Part shown: piece after piece, positions 1-5,839 of the stretch
Position numbering within the stretch: the first letter of the stretch is position 1
Layout of the letters: the number at the start of each line of letters is the position of its first letter
NCBI GenBank assembly: GCA_963204845.1
Contig: CAUJIL010000216.1
Location: 1-5,935, forward strand
From: Pseudomonadota bacterium
GTDB lineage: Bacteria; Pseudomonadota; Gammaproteobacteria; Pseudomonadales; UBA5518
DNA: 5,935 bases
Direction of reading: 5' to 3'
Translations under genes and position numbers: made by a program
The notes under the pieces: generated by a model
Told to the model about the DNA's origin: nothing
The model's database searches: none
Seen by the model: the letters and a program-made list of their open reading frames with translations, nothing else

Positions 1-177
1 GCCGGTGGTGGCGAGGAGCAGATCGTCAGCGACGGCGGCTATTACCACGCCGAGTTCGCGCGCACCCCGGCGGGCTGGCGCGTCGCTCGACTGGCGGGCG
101 GCATCGTCTGGTGGAGCGGTTCGGTGCCCGATCACCTGCCGTGGTGGGGTGTCGACGGCGATCGCTTCGGACAGTGA
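1..177 (+). CDS. NTF2/SnoaL-like domain protein, 3' end only
   Basis: The C-terminal 58 residues of a protein whose start lies left of the window; frame 1 is open from base 1 to a TGA at 175-177. The residues around GGYYHAEFARTPAGWRVAR (12-30 of the fragment) match the usual last strands of NTF2-like/SnoaL-like small proteins, where a G-x-Y-H-x-E/D-F-x-R-T-x-x-G-W-R-I pattern is typical. These alpha+beta cone folds act as small isomerases, dehydratases or binding proteins, often beside SDR enzymes in steroid, terpenoid or polyketide metabolism. The remaining tail is rich in Trp and Gly (IVWWSG, LPWWG). Codons show the strong G/C third-position bias of real genes here. The stop abuts the stop of the convergent SDR gene. 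Specific function cannot be told from the fragment, and the catalytic residues would lie in the missing part. Confidence 0.72.
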   Translation, partial: AGGGEEQIVSDGGYYHAEFARTPAGWRVARLAGGIVWWSGSVPDHLPWWGVDGDRFGQ

Positions 178-933
178 TCAGCCGCAGGTGATGCCGCCGT
201 CCATCGGGACGATCTGCCCGACCATGTAGCGGCCCTCGTCGGACGCCACGAAGGCGATCAGACCGGCGATCTCGGCGGGTTCCGCGTAACCCAGCGGCGA
301 GGTCCCCTGCGCGAACTCCTCGATGCGCGCTCCCTCGGGCAGGGCCCAGGAGGAAAGCATCGGCGTGCGCATGCCGCCCGGCGCGATGGCGTTCACGCGG
401 ATGCCGCGCGAGCGGTACTCGACGGCCAGGGCGCGCGTCAGGTTGATCACGCCACCCTTGGAGGCGCAGTAGGCCGCCGCGTACGGCTGGCCCAGCAGCC
501 CGGAGTTCGACGCCACGTTGACGATCACGCCCCGCCCTGCCGCAAGCATTGCCGGCAGCACGGCCCGGCACATCAGGAAGGTACCGGTCAGGTTCACGTT
601 CAGGATGCGCTCCCAGTCCTGCTGTGTTTCGCATTCGCTGCGCGCGAAATGGCCGATGCCGGCGCAGTTCACCAGCACCTCGGGAGTGCCCATCGTGCCG
701 ACGATCGCCGCGATCACCGGCTCGACCGACTCCCAGCGCCCGATATCGACCCGATGAAAGCTCGCCGGAGCACCACCGGCCCGGATCTCGGCCGCCGCCG
801 CCTCCCCCGCCTGCGCATCGATATCGATCAGGGCGACGCGGGCGCCCTCCTTGGCCAGGCACACGGCCGTCGCGCGTCCCAGTCCGGAGGCGGCACCGGT
901 GACCACCGCGAGCCGGTCACGGAAACGTGTCAT
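178..933 (-). CDS. Short-chain dehydrogenase/reductase (classical SDR)
   Basis: A 251-residue NAD(P)-dependent oxidoreductase, the usual length for a classical SDR. The Rossmann cofactor motif TGAASGLG is at residues 12-19. An Asp at 37, ending the second strand (VALIDID), favours NAD(H) over NADP(H). The structural motif reads NCAG at 89-92 instead of the common NNAG. The catalytic tetrad is complete: Asn114 (NVNLTG), Ser142 (NVASNSG), Tyr155 and Lys159 (YCASK). The loop NAIAPGGMRTPM (181-192) and the ending VPMDGG are also typical. The ATG at 933 is preferred because a GGGAGGAA ribosome site lies 9 nt upstream; a GTG in frame at 954 lies upstream of that site. It is the last gene of the minus-strand cluster, 57 bp after the permease gene. 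Substrate is unknown; SDRs of this kind oxidise secondary alcohols or reduce ketones, including 3-oxoacyl thioesters and steroids. Confidence 0.93.
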   Translation of the reverse strand: MTRFRDRLAVVTGAASGLGRATAVCLAKEGARVALIDIDAQAGEAAAAEIRAGGAPASFHRVDIGRWESVEPVIAAIVGTMGTPEVLVNCAGIGHFARSECETQQDWERILNVNLTGTFLMCRAVLPAMLAAGRGVIVNVASNSGLLGQPYAAAYCASKGGVINLTRALAVEYRSRGIRVNAIAPGGMRTPMLSSWALPEGARIEEFAQGTSPLGYAEPAEIAGLIAFVASDEGRYMVGQIVPMDGGITCG

Positions 934-940
934 GCGAGCA

Positions 941-948
941 TTCCTCCC
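941..948 (-). promoter_or_regulatory. Ribosome binding site deciding the SDR start
   Basis: On the minus strand the sequence GGGAGGAA ends 8 or so nt before the ATG at 933, a near-perfect complement to the 16S anti-Shine-Dalgarno. It lies inside the longer reading frame that begins with GTG at 954, so it argues for the downstream ATG as the true start. Confidence 0.75.
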
Positions 949-990
949 GTTCACCAGTGGCGCGCCGCGCGGTCCGCCGAGCGTGGATCC

Positions 991-2232
991 TCAGCCGCGC
1001 GGGCGCAAGTCCAGCGCGGCCAGCAACAGCGCACCGACGGCCAGCGCCGCCGCGAAGGACCACAGCATCGTCAGGTAGCTGCCCGTCGCATCGAAACTGA
1101 TGCCGGCCAGCGCGAAACCGCCGGTGACCAGCAGCGTGATCAGCGGCGCCATCGCGCCCATCACGCGCCCGTAAGCGGCCAGGCCGAACACCTGCGGCAG
1201 CAACGCGCCCCAGGTCGGCGAGGTCGCGCCGCTCGCCATGCCGATCGCGAGCATCGCGCACAGCACCCCGGCGCGCGAGGGAACCAGCGCGAGCAGCATG
1301 ACGCCGCCGAACATCAGCAGCAACGCACTCAGCAGCAATTTCCTCTTGTCGAAGCGATCGGCCGCATGGCCGAACAGCAGCTTGCCGATGACCCCGCCCA
1401 CCGGAGAGGCGATCAGCAACCCGGCGGCATCGTTGGCCGGCAACCCGACGCTGACCAGGTACGGCGTGAAATTCGCGAGTACGCCCGCGATGGTGCAGAA
1501 CGACAGTCCGACCGGAATCCCGATCAGCCAGTATTCGCGCCGGACGAGGATCGCGGCGAATCCGTTGCCGCCGCCCGGTCCCGACGTCGTCGGGCGCGCC
1601 TGGGCATCCGGGCGCGGCACGCCACGAATCGCCAGCCACAGCACGGGCAGCAGCACCAGCAGCAGCGCCGCGGCGTAGATCTGCACTCCGCCGCGCCAGC
1701 CGAACTGCTCGAGCAGGTACACGAACGCGGGCGGCGCCAGGAAGCCGCCGAGCGAAGGTCCGAGCGCGGCGATGCCGAGCGCCCGGCCGCGCGTGGCGAC
1801 GAAACAGCGCGACACCAGCGGATTGATCAGCAGCACCCCGAGCAGGTTGTTCGGCAGCGCCATGGTGAGCGCGAAGACCGCGATGAACACTCCGATCCCC
1901 GGACTCGCCGACAGCAGCCACAGGCCGCCGGCGTAGACCAGCGTGGCGGCGCACATCAGCAGGCGCGGCGGGTGGCGATCGACCAGGGTGCCGAGCAGCG
2001 GTGCGAGCAGGAAGCCCGCCAGCGTGGAGGCGGTCATCGCGTACATCACTTCGGCACGCGTGGCGCCGAATTCCGCCTGCAGCGGCAGGACCAGGAAACT
2101 GAATGCGTAGCTGTAGAAGCCGATGGTGAACATCTGCGCCAGCATCGCGCCCGCCACCACCGGCCAGCGTGACGGGGCATCGTGCGCTGCCGTCGCGATC
2201 GCTTGCTCCCCTGGCCCCGATTCAGGTTCCAC
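991..2232 (-). CDS. MFS permease, monocarboxylate/OFA-like
   Basis: A 413-residue inner-membrane secondary transporter. Hydrophobic helices run from about residue 25 (VVAGAMLAQMFTIGFY) to about 408, consistent with 12 segments. The loop after helix 2 carries GTLVDRHPPR (81-90), a form of the MFS motif A. The half-repeat GHAADRFDKRK (288-298) lies in the loop between helices 8 and 9. The central loop, about residues 203-230, is hydrophilic and Gly/Pro-rich. RGRALGIAALGPSLGG (148-163) followed by FGWR resembles bacterial carriers of the monocarboxylate/oxalate-formate antiporter group; this is recalled similarity, and the substrate is inferred only. The start is GTG at 2232: the frame stays open to 2544 but that part lies wholly inside the glycosyltransferase gene and reads as a non-membrane shadow. 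The gene overlaps the glycosyltransferase end by 11 bp, so translation is probably coupled. Confidence 0.9.
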   Translation of the reverse strand: MEPESGPGEQAIATAAHDAPSRWPVVAGAMLAQMFTIGFYSYAFSFLVLPLQAEFGATRAEVMYAMTASTLAGFLLAPLLGTLVDRHPPRLLMCAATLVYAGGLWLLSASPGIGVFIAVFALTMALPNNLLGVLLINPLVSRCFVATRGRALGIAALGPSLGGFLAPPAFVYLLEQFGWRGGVQIYAAALLLVLLPVLWLAIRGVPRPDAQARPTTSGPGGGNGFAAILVRREYWLIGIPVGLSFCTIAGVLANFTPYLVSVGLPANDAAGLLIASPVGGVIGKLLFGHAADRFDKRKLLLSALLLMFGGVMLLALVPSRAGVLCAMLAIGMASGATSPTWGALLPQVFGLAAYGRVMGAMAPLITLLVTGGFALAGISFDATGSYLTMLWSFAAALAVGALLLAALDLRPRG

Positions 2233-3118
2233 CGCGCCTCCCGATGCGATCGACCAGCTCGCGCAAACGCGCGAGCAACAGATACGGCACCGTGTGCCAG
2301 CGCACGGCGCGGCGGCTCGGGCGATCGCCCAGGCAGCGCTCGCGCAGCCGTTGCATTTCCTCGAAACCGACGCCGGCCAGCTGGCTGGAGGTCTTCTGCT
2401 CGGGGTGCACGCGGAACAGTCCCAGGAAGGCCGGGATGTGGCGCACGTCCAGCCCTGCAGCCGAGAAACGCAACAGCAGGTCCCAGTCCATCGCAAAGCG
2501 GAAGCGCTCGTCGAGCCGCGCGTCAACGCGCTCCCACGCCCCACGCCGCCAGTACAGCGTTTCCTGCGGCACGTAATCGGCCCAGCGCAACACCCGCGGC
2601 GAGTGGTACGGAATCGTCCAGCGCCCGACTTCCATCCCGGTGTCGTCGATCAGGATGCGGTTGCCGTACACGACCTGACAGGACGGATGTTCGATGAAAT
2701 GGCGGGCGACGCGGTGCAGCGCGCCGGGCGCGGCCAGGTCGTCGGAATTGAGCCATGCCATGACATCGCCCGTCGCGTGTGCGAAGCCCTTGTTGAGCGC
2801 CGCCGTCTGCCCTCCGTCGGGTTCGCTGACCCACCAGGCGAGGTGGTGTTCGTAGCGGCGGATCACCGCCAGCGTGTCGTCGGTCGAGCCGCCATCGACG
2901 ACGATCAGTTCGAGACGCGGATAGCGCTGCTCGATCAGCGATCGCAACGTCGCCTCGATAAAGGCGCCCTGGTTGAACGAAGGGACCACGATCGAGATCA
3001 GCGGGATCGGCACCCCGTCCGCTGGCAACTCGTCCCGGCCCGCGGGCAACGCCAGCGGACGCGGCGCGTGCGTCGCGAGTTGCCCGATGCCGGGCCTCAG
3101 AAACCGCAACACCCCCAT
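2222..3118 (-). CDS. Family 2 glycosyltransferase
   Basis: A 298-residue GT-A fold enzyme that would transfer a sugar from a nucleotide-sugar to an acceptor at the cytoplasmic face. The first strand reads SIVVPSFNQG (42-51). The nucleotide-binding stretch VVDGGSTDDT is at 73-82, and DGGQTAALNKGFAHATG at 101-117. The DXD-type metal site is NSDD (124-127). The acceptor-side helix motif FAMDWDLLLRF is at 208-218, preceded by PQETLYWRRGAWERV (184-198). The ~40-residue N-terminal lead with a PRPL motif (19-22) is, from memory, shared by a subgroup of bacterial GT2 proteins, so ATG 3118 gives a full-length protein. A GGAG lies 8 nt upstream of this ATG. No membrane helix is evident. Such enzymes are usually found in capsule, O-antigen or exopolysaccharide loci; here it sits 23 bp after an FAD oxidase gene and overlaps a permease gene. 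Donor and acceptor are unknown. Confidence 0.92.
   Translation of the reverse strand: MGVLRFLRPGIGQLATHAPRPLALPAGRDELPADGVPIPLISIVVPSFNQGAFIEATLRSLIEQRYPRLELIVVDGGSTDDTLAVIRRYEHHLAWWVSEPDGGQTAALNKGFAHATGDVMAWLNSDDLAAPGALHRVARHFIEHPSCQVVYGNRILIDDTGMEVGRWTIPYHSPRVLRWADYVPQETLYWRRGAWERVDARLDERFRFAMDWDLLLRFSAAGLDVRHIPAFLGLFRVHPEQKTSSQLAGVGFEEMQRLRERCLGDRPSRRAVRWHTVPYLLLARLRELVDRIGRRGGT
2237..2242 (-). promoter_or_regulatory. Ribosome binding site of the permease gene, inside the upstream gene
   Basis: GGGAGG on the minus strand, 4 nt before the GTG at 2232. It lies within the last codons of the glycosyltransferase gene (which stops at 2222). Ribosomes finishing the upstream gene pass directly over it. 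It supports a GTG start; the first in-frame ATG would fall inside the first membrane helix. Confidence 0.6.
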
Positions 3119-3126
3119 CCACCGTG

Positions 3127-3130
3127 CTCC
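3127..3130 (-). promoter_or_regulatory. Ribosome binding site of the glycosyltransferase gene
   Basis: GGAG on the minus strand, 8 nt before the ATG at 3118, within the 23-bp gap after the stop of the FAD oxidase gene. It supports ATG 3118 rather than any of the longer in-frame starts that lie inside the oxidase gene. Confidence 0.55.
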
Positions 3131-3141
3131 GTCGTGGCCGG

Positions 3142-4533
3142 TCAGTCGAAGACCTTGCCGGGGTTCATGATTCCCGCCGGGTCGAATACCCGCTTGATCG
3201 CGCGCATCGCCTCGATCTCGGCCGCGCTGCGCGAGTACGCGAGCAGGTCCTTCTTCAGCAGGCCGATGCCGTGTTCGGCCGAGACGCTGCCGCCGCAGCC
3301 GGCCACCAGATCGGCGATTCGCTGCGAACCGGCGGAGCACAGGGCTGCGAAGCCGGCATTGTCGGCATGCTCCGGCCGCAGCACGTTCAGGTGCAGGTTG
3401 CCGTCGCCGATGTGCCCGTACCACACCACCTCCAGCCCGGCGTACTCACGCTCGACCAGCGCCTGCGCGCGTTCGATGAAGCCGGGCAACTGCGGCACGC
3501 GCAGCGCGATATCGTTCTTCCATGGATGCCAGCGCGCGAGCGTCTCCGACATCGCCTCGCGCAGCCGCCACAACTCCTGCGCCTGCCCCAGCGTCTGCGA
3601 GAGTACACCGTCGAGCACACGACCCGCGTCGACCAAACGATCGAGCGCCGCCAGCGCGGATTCGCGCTGCTCCTGCTCATCGAACTCGAGCAGCACGTAG
3701 AACGGGGCGGTCGCCGCGAGCGGCGTGCATACCCCGAGCGCCTGCAGCACGCGCTGCAGGCCGTTGTGGCCGAAGAACTCGAAGGCGTTCGGCACCAGCG
3801 CCGCGCGGATCGTGTGCAGCACCTCCAGGATCGAGGCGAAGTCGGGCACCGCGAGCAGCATCACGGCCGGTGTGCCCGGCGGCGGGTGCAACGCCAGCGT
3901 CACGGTGGTCACGATGCCCAGGATTCCCTCCGAGCCGACGAACAGGTGGCGCAGGTCGAGTCCGGTGTTGTTCTTCACCAGCCCGCGGTTCAGTTCCATG
4001 GCCTGGCCGCGACCGTCGACCACACCCAGGCCGCGCACCTGCTCGCGCGTCATGCCGTAGCGGATCACGCGGATGCCACCGGCATTGGTCGCGACGTTGC
4101 CGCCGATCTGGCTCGATCCCGCGGACGCGAAATCCACGCCGTAGAACAGCCCCGCCGCGGCGGCGTGGCGCTGCACATCGGCTGTGACCATGCCCGCCTC
4201 GACGGTGAGGGTCCGCTCCACGGGATCGATCGCGAGCAACCGGTGCATGCGTTCCAGCGACACCACGATCTCGTCGTGCGCCGCGAGCGCGCCGCCGCTC
4301 AATCCGGTGCGGCCTCCCGAGGGCACCAGCGGCCAGCACGCGCGGCGCGCGAATTCGACGATCGCGCGCACCTCGTCGCCCGTGCGCGGCAGCGCGACAC
4401 AGGCCGGGCGCGGCGCGGCCAGCGCGGTGCGGTCGGTGCCGTAGCGCGCCGCCGCCGGCGGATCGTCGAGCACGGCATCGGCGCCGAGCATCTCGCGCAG
4501 GCTGCGTGCGACGGCGGCGGGAGTGGCGGGCAT
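3142..4533 (-). CDS. FAD-linked D-2-hydroxyacid oxidase (D2HGDH/GlcD family)
   Basis: A 463-residue flavoprotein of the VAO/PCMH fold with an FAD-binding N-terminal half and an FAD-oxidase C-terminal half. It is expected to oxidise a D-2-hydroxy acid (such as D-2-hydroxyglutarate, D-lactate or glycolate) to the 2-oxo acid, passing electrons to a carrier. FAD-pyrophosphate motif: PSGGRTGLSGGA (71-82). Further FAD contacts: ASAGSSQIGGNVATNAGG (136-153) and TGLDLRHLFVGSEGILG (190-206). In the C-terminal half, His374 and His381 (GHIGDGNLH) with Glu420-His421 (SAEHGIG) match the metal and active-site positions known in D-2-hydroxyglutarate dehydrogenases. Arg326 and Lys339 are candidate carboxylate contacts. 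No cysteine-rich Fe-S extension is present. It is first in the cluster. ATG 4533 has no clear Shine-Dalgarno; Met15 (4491) is an alternative but has none either. The exact substrate cannot be read from sequence. Confidence 0.93.
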   Translation of the reverse strand: MPATPAAVARSLREMLGADAVLDDPPAAARYGTDRTALAAPRPACVALPRTGDEVRAIVEFARRACWPLVPSGGRTGLSGGALAAHDEIVVSLERMHRLLAIDPVERTLTVEAGMVTADVQRHAAAAGLFYGVDFASAGSSQIGGNVATNAGGIRVIRYGMTREQVRGLGVVDGRGQAMELNRGLVKNNTGLDLRHLFVGSEGILGIVTTVTLALHPPPGTPAVMLLAVPDFASILEVLHTIRAALVPNAFEFFGHNGLQRVLQALGVCTPLAATAPFYVLLEFDEQEQRESALAALDRLVDAGRVLDGVLSQTLGQAQELWRLREAMSETLARWHPWKNDIALRVPQLPGFIERAQALVEREYAGLEVVWYGHIGDGNLHLNVLRPEHADNAGFAALCSAGSQRIADLVAGCGGSVSAEHGIGLLKKDLLAYSRSAAEIEAMRAIKRVFDPAGIMNPGKVFD

Positions 4534-4574
4534 GGGGTGGAGTGCTCGTTGTGTATCGGAAGCGGTCCGGGCGC

Positions 4575-4580
4575 ATTATA
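4575..4580 (-). promoter_or_regulatory. Candidate promoter -10 box for the minus-strand cluster
   Basis: A perfect TATAAT on the minus strand, in an otherwise GC-rich 82-bp divergent region. It lies 41 bp before the ATG of the FAD oxidase gene, implying a leader of roughly 35 nt. It is followed at once by GCGCCC, a GC-rich discriminator of the type linked to stringent/growth-rate control. No good -35 is visible: the hexamer at 17-bp spacing reads TGCGGA. It may therefore need an activator, or be weak. Placement is seen; activity is inferred. Confidence 0.5.
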
Positions 4581-4582
4581 GT
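4577..4582 (+). promoter_or_regulatory. Candidate -10 box for the DUF1214 gene, overlapping the divergent one
   Basis: TATAGT on the plus strand (5 of 6 matches to TATAAT) overlaps the minus-strand TATAAT. It is 33 bp before the ATG at 4616. No convincing -35 is seen: TTGTGT at 4549-4554 is too far from this box, and would instead sit 19 bp from CATTAT (4574-4579). It is supported mainly by being the only AT island in the divergent region. Confidence 0.25.
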
Positions 4583-4602
4583 GACTGCCACGGTGGATCC
4601 GC

Positions 4603-4607
4603 AGGAG
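4603..4607 (+). promoter_or_regulatory. Ribosome binding site deciding the DUF1214 start
   Basis: AGGAG, 8 nt before the ATG at 4616. The reading frame extends up to an earlier ATG at 4523, but only the start at 4616 has this site, and it places the twin-arginine signal at the very N-terminus. Confidence 0.8.
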
Positions 4608-4615
4608 CGCAACCC

Positions 4616-5839
4616 ATGGATCGACGCGAATTCGTGTTGGGCAGTGCCACGCTCGGCGGCGCATCGGTGTTGCTGGCTTCCGCAGCCGCCGGCGCGGCGC
4701 CGCTGGCGACGGCCAACGGCGGCGGCAGCGCCGCCGCGGTCGCGTTCAGCGCTCTGCTGCAGGAACTGGCGGCGGTGCAGGCCGAGTACCTGTCGCCACG
4801 CTACGGGATCACGCGGGTCGAGGACCTCGCCGAAGGCCAGCGGCTCCTGCTGCATCTGCTGAACACCGCGCTCGACTTCTGGCTCGAGGCCGACCCCGAG
4901 CGCCCGGTCTGGACCGCGTACCAGGCGCCGACGCGCAAGCTGCTCGGCGACAACCCCGATGCGCTCTACTACTTCACGCCGGTGCGCGGCGATCGCGGCT
5001 ACCGGATCCGCGGCAACCTCGCCGGTGCGACCTTCACCTCGTTCACGGTCGAGGGCGGCAGCGCGGCGGGCGCGGCCGCAGGACGTTCGACGGCCGCGCT
5101 CGACGACACCGGGATGGACGTGGCGGTGGACGGCAGCTTCGAGATCATCGCCTCGGTCACCCGCCCTGCCAATGGGAACTGGTTGCCGCTCGCGGCCGAT
5201 TCGGGGCAGATCACGACGCGGCACTATTTCGAGAGCCGTGACTACGTCGCGAACCGGCGTGGCTTCGAGATCCCGCTGACTATCGAGCCGCTGGATCCCG
5301 TGCCGCCGGCCAAGGCTCCGGACGATGCGGAGATCGCGCGCCGGATCGGCGACGTGGCGCGTTTCGTGCGCGCGATGATGCACCTGACGCTGGGCAGCGC
5401 GGCCTCGGCCGAGGCGCGTCCGGCGTGGTTCTCGACGGTGCCGAACAGCTTCACTCCGCCGCAACGCTGGAGCAGCGAGACCGGTTACGGCAACCTGCAT
5501 GCGCACTACTGCGCCGCGCCGTTCGTGCTGATGCCCGACGACGCATTGCTGATCGAAGGCGAGTTGCCGCCGTGCCGCTTCGCGAACGTGGTGCTGTGGA
5601 ACCGCTACATGCAGAGCTTCGACTACACGCGGCGACGCGTGTCGCTGAATCGCGCGCAGATGACGCTCGGCGACGGCGGCAGCTACCGCATCGTCGTCGC
5701 GCACCGCGATCCGGGGCTGCCGAACTGGCTGGACACCGAGGGGCGCGCAAGTGGCCTGATGTACTGGCGCTTCCTGCTCGCCACTGCCGACGTGCCCACG
5801 CCCCGCGCACGCGTGGTGAAATTCGCCGACCTCACGTAG
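4616..5839 (+). CDS. Tat-exported DUF1214-type protein
   Basis: A 407-residue protein of unknown biochemical role. The N-terminus MDRREFVLGS holds a twin-arginine motif (Arg3-Arg4-Glu-Phe), then a hydrophobic stretch to about residue 25 and a likely signal-peptidase site near AAAGA-AP (about 27-28). This predicts export in a folded state through the Tat system to the periplasm. The body has features of DUF1214-domain proteins: DNPDALYYFTPV (112-123) followed by YRIRGNLAGATFTSFTV (129-145), and near the end DPGLPNWLDTEGR (365-377) with GLMYWRFLLA (380-389). Residues 35-60 are Ala/Gly-rich. No catalytic motif is recognised. Related proteins are often noted near lipid, steroid or hydrocarbon metabolism genes, but no activity can be assigned from this sequence. 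It is divergent from the FAD oxidase cluster across 82 bp. Its TAG stop is formed by the GTAG of the downstream repeat. Confidence 0.85.
   Translation: MDRREFVLGSATLGGASVLLASAAAGAAPLATANGGGSAAAVAFSALLQELAAVQAEYLSPRYGITRVEDLAEGQRLLLHLLNTALDFWLEADPERPVWTAYQAPTRKLLGDNPDALYYFTPVRGDRGYRIRGNLAGATFTSFTVEGGSAAGAAAGRSTAALDDTGMDVAVDGSFEIIASVTRPANGNWLPLAADSGQITTRHYFESRDYVANRRGFEIPLTIEPLDPVPPAKAPDDAEIARRIGDVARFVRAMMHLTLGSAASAEARPAWFSTVPNSFTPPQRWSSETGYGNLHAHYCAAPFVLMPDDALLIEGELPPCRFANVVLWNRYMQSFDYTRRRVSLNRAQMTLGDGGSYRIVVAHRDPGLPNWLDTEGRASGLMYWRFLLATADVPTPRARVVKFADLT

Noticed and set aside
930..941. Mini-frame ATG-CTC-GCA-TGA overlapping the SDR start on the minus strand, as a possible leader peptide
   Set aside because: Three codons only, and its ATG directly abuts the Shine-Dalgarno with almost no spacing; likely chance.
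934..990. Separate promoter or terminator between the MFS and SDR genes
   Set aside because: Only GC-rich sequence with an 8-bp GGCGCGCC palindrome (959-966) was seen; there is no -10-like AT stretch and no stem with T-run.
1630..1675. CAG/GCAGCA-rich run resembling a microsatellite
   Set aside because: On the minus strand it encodes a Leu-rich membrane helix of the MFS permease (LLLVLLPVLWL), so coding explains it.
649..2172. Long plus-strand open frame across the SDR and MFS genes
   Set aside because: The composition is Gln/Arg/His-rich, typical of antisense shadows of GC-rich genes; it has no motif, and the minus strand carries clear SDR and MFS proteins there.
2233..2544. Extending the MFS gene upstream to a start at 2544
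   Set aside because: These ~104 residues are Cys/Ser/Arg-rich and lie inside the glycosyltransferase gene. The GTG at 2232 with GGGAGG gives the normal MFS length.
3119..3424. Extending the glycosyltransferase upstream to a start at 3424
   Set aside because: The added residues are an Arg-rich shadow of the FAD oxidase C-terminus. ATG 3118 has its own GGAG and gives a full family-length protein.
4523..4615. Earlier start for the DUF1214 protein
   Set aside because: It would bury the twin-arginine signal 31 residues inside, has no ribosome site, and runs over the divergent promoter region and the start of the FAD oxidase gene.
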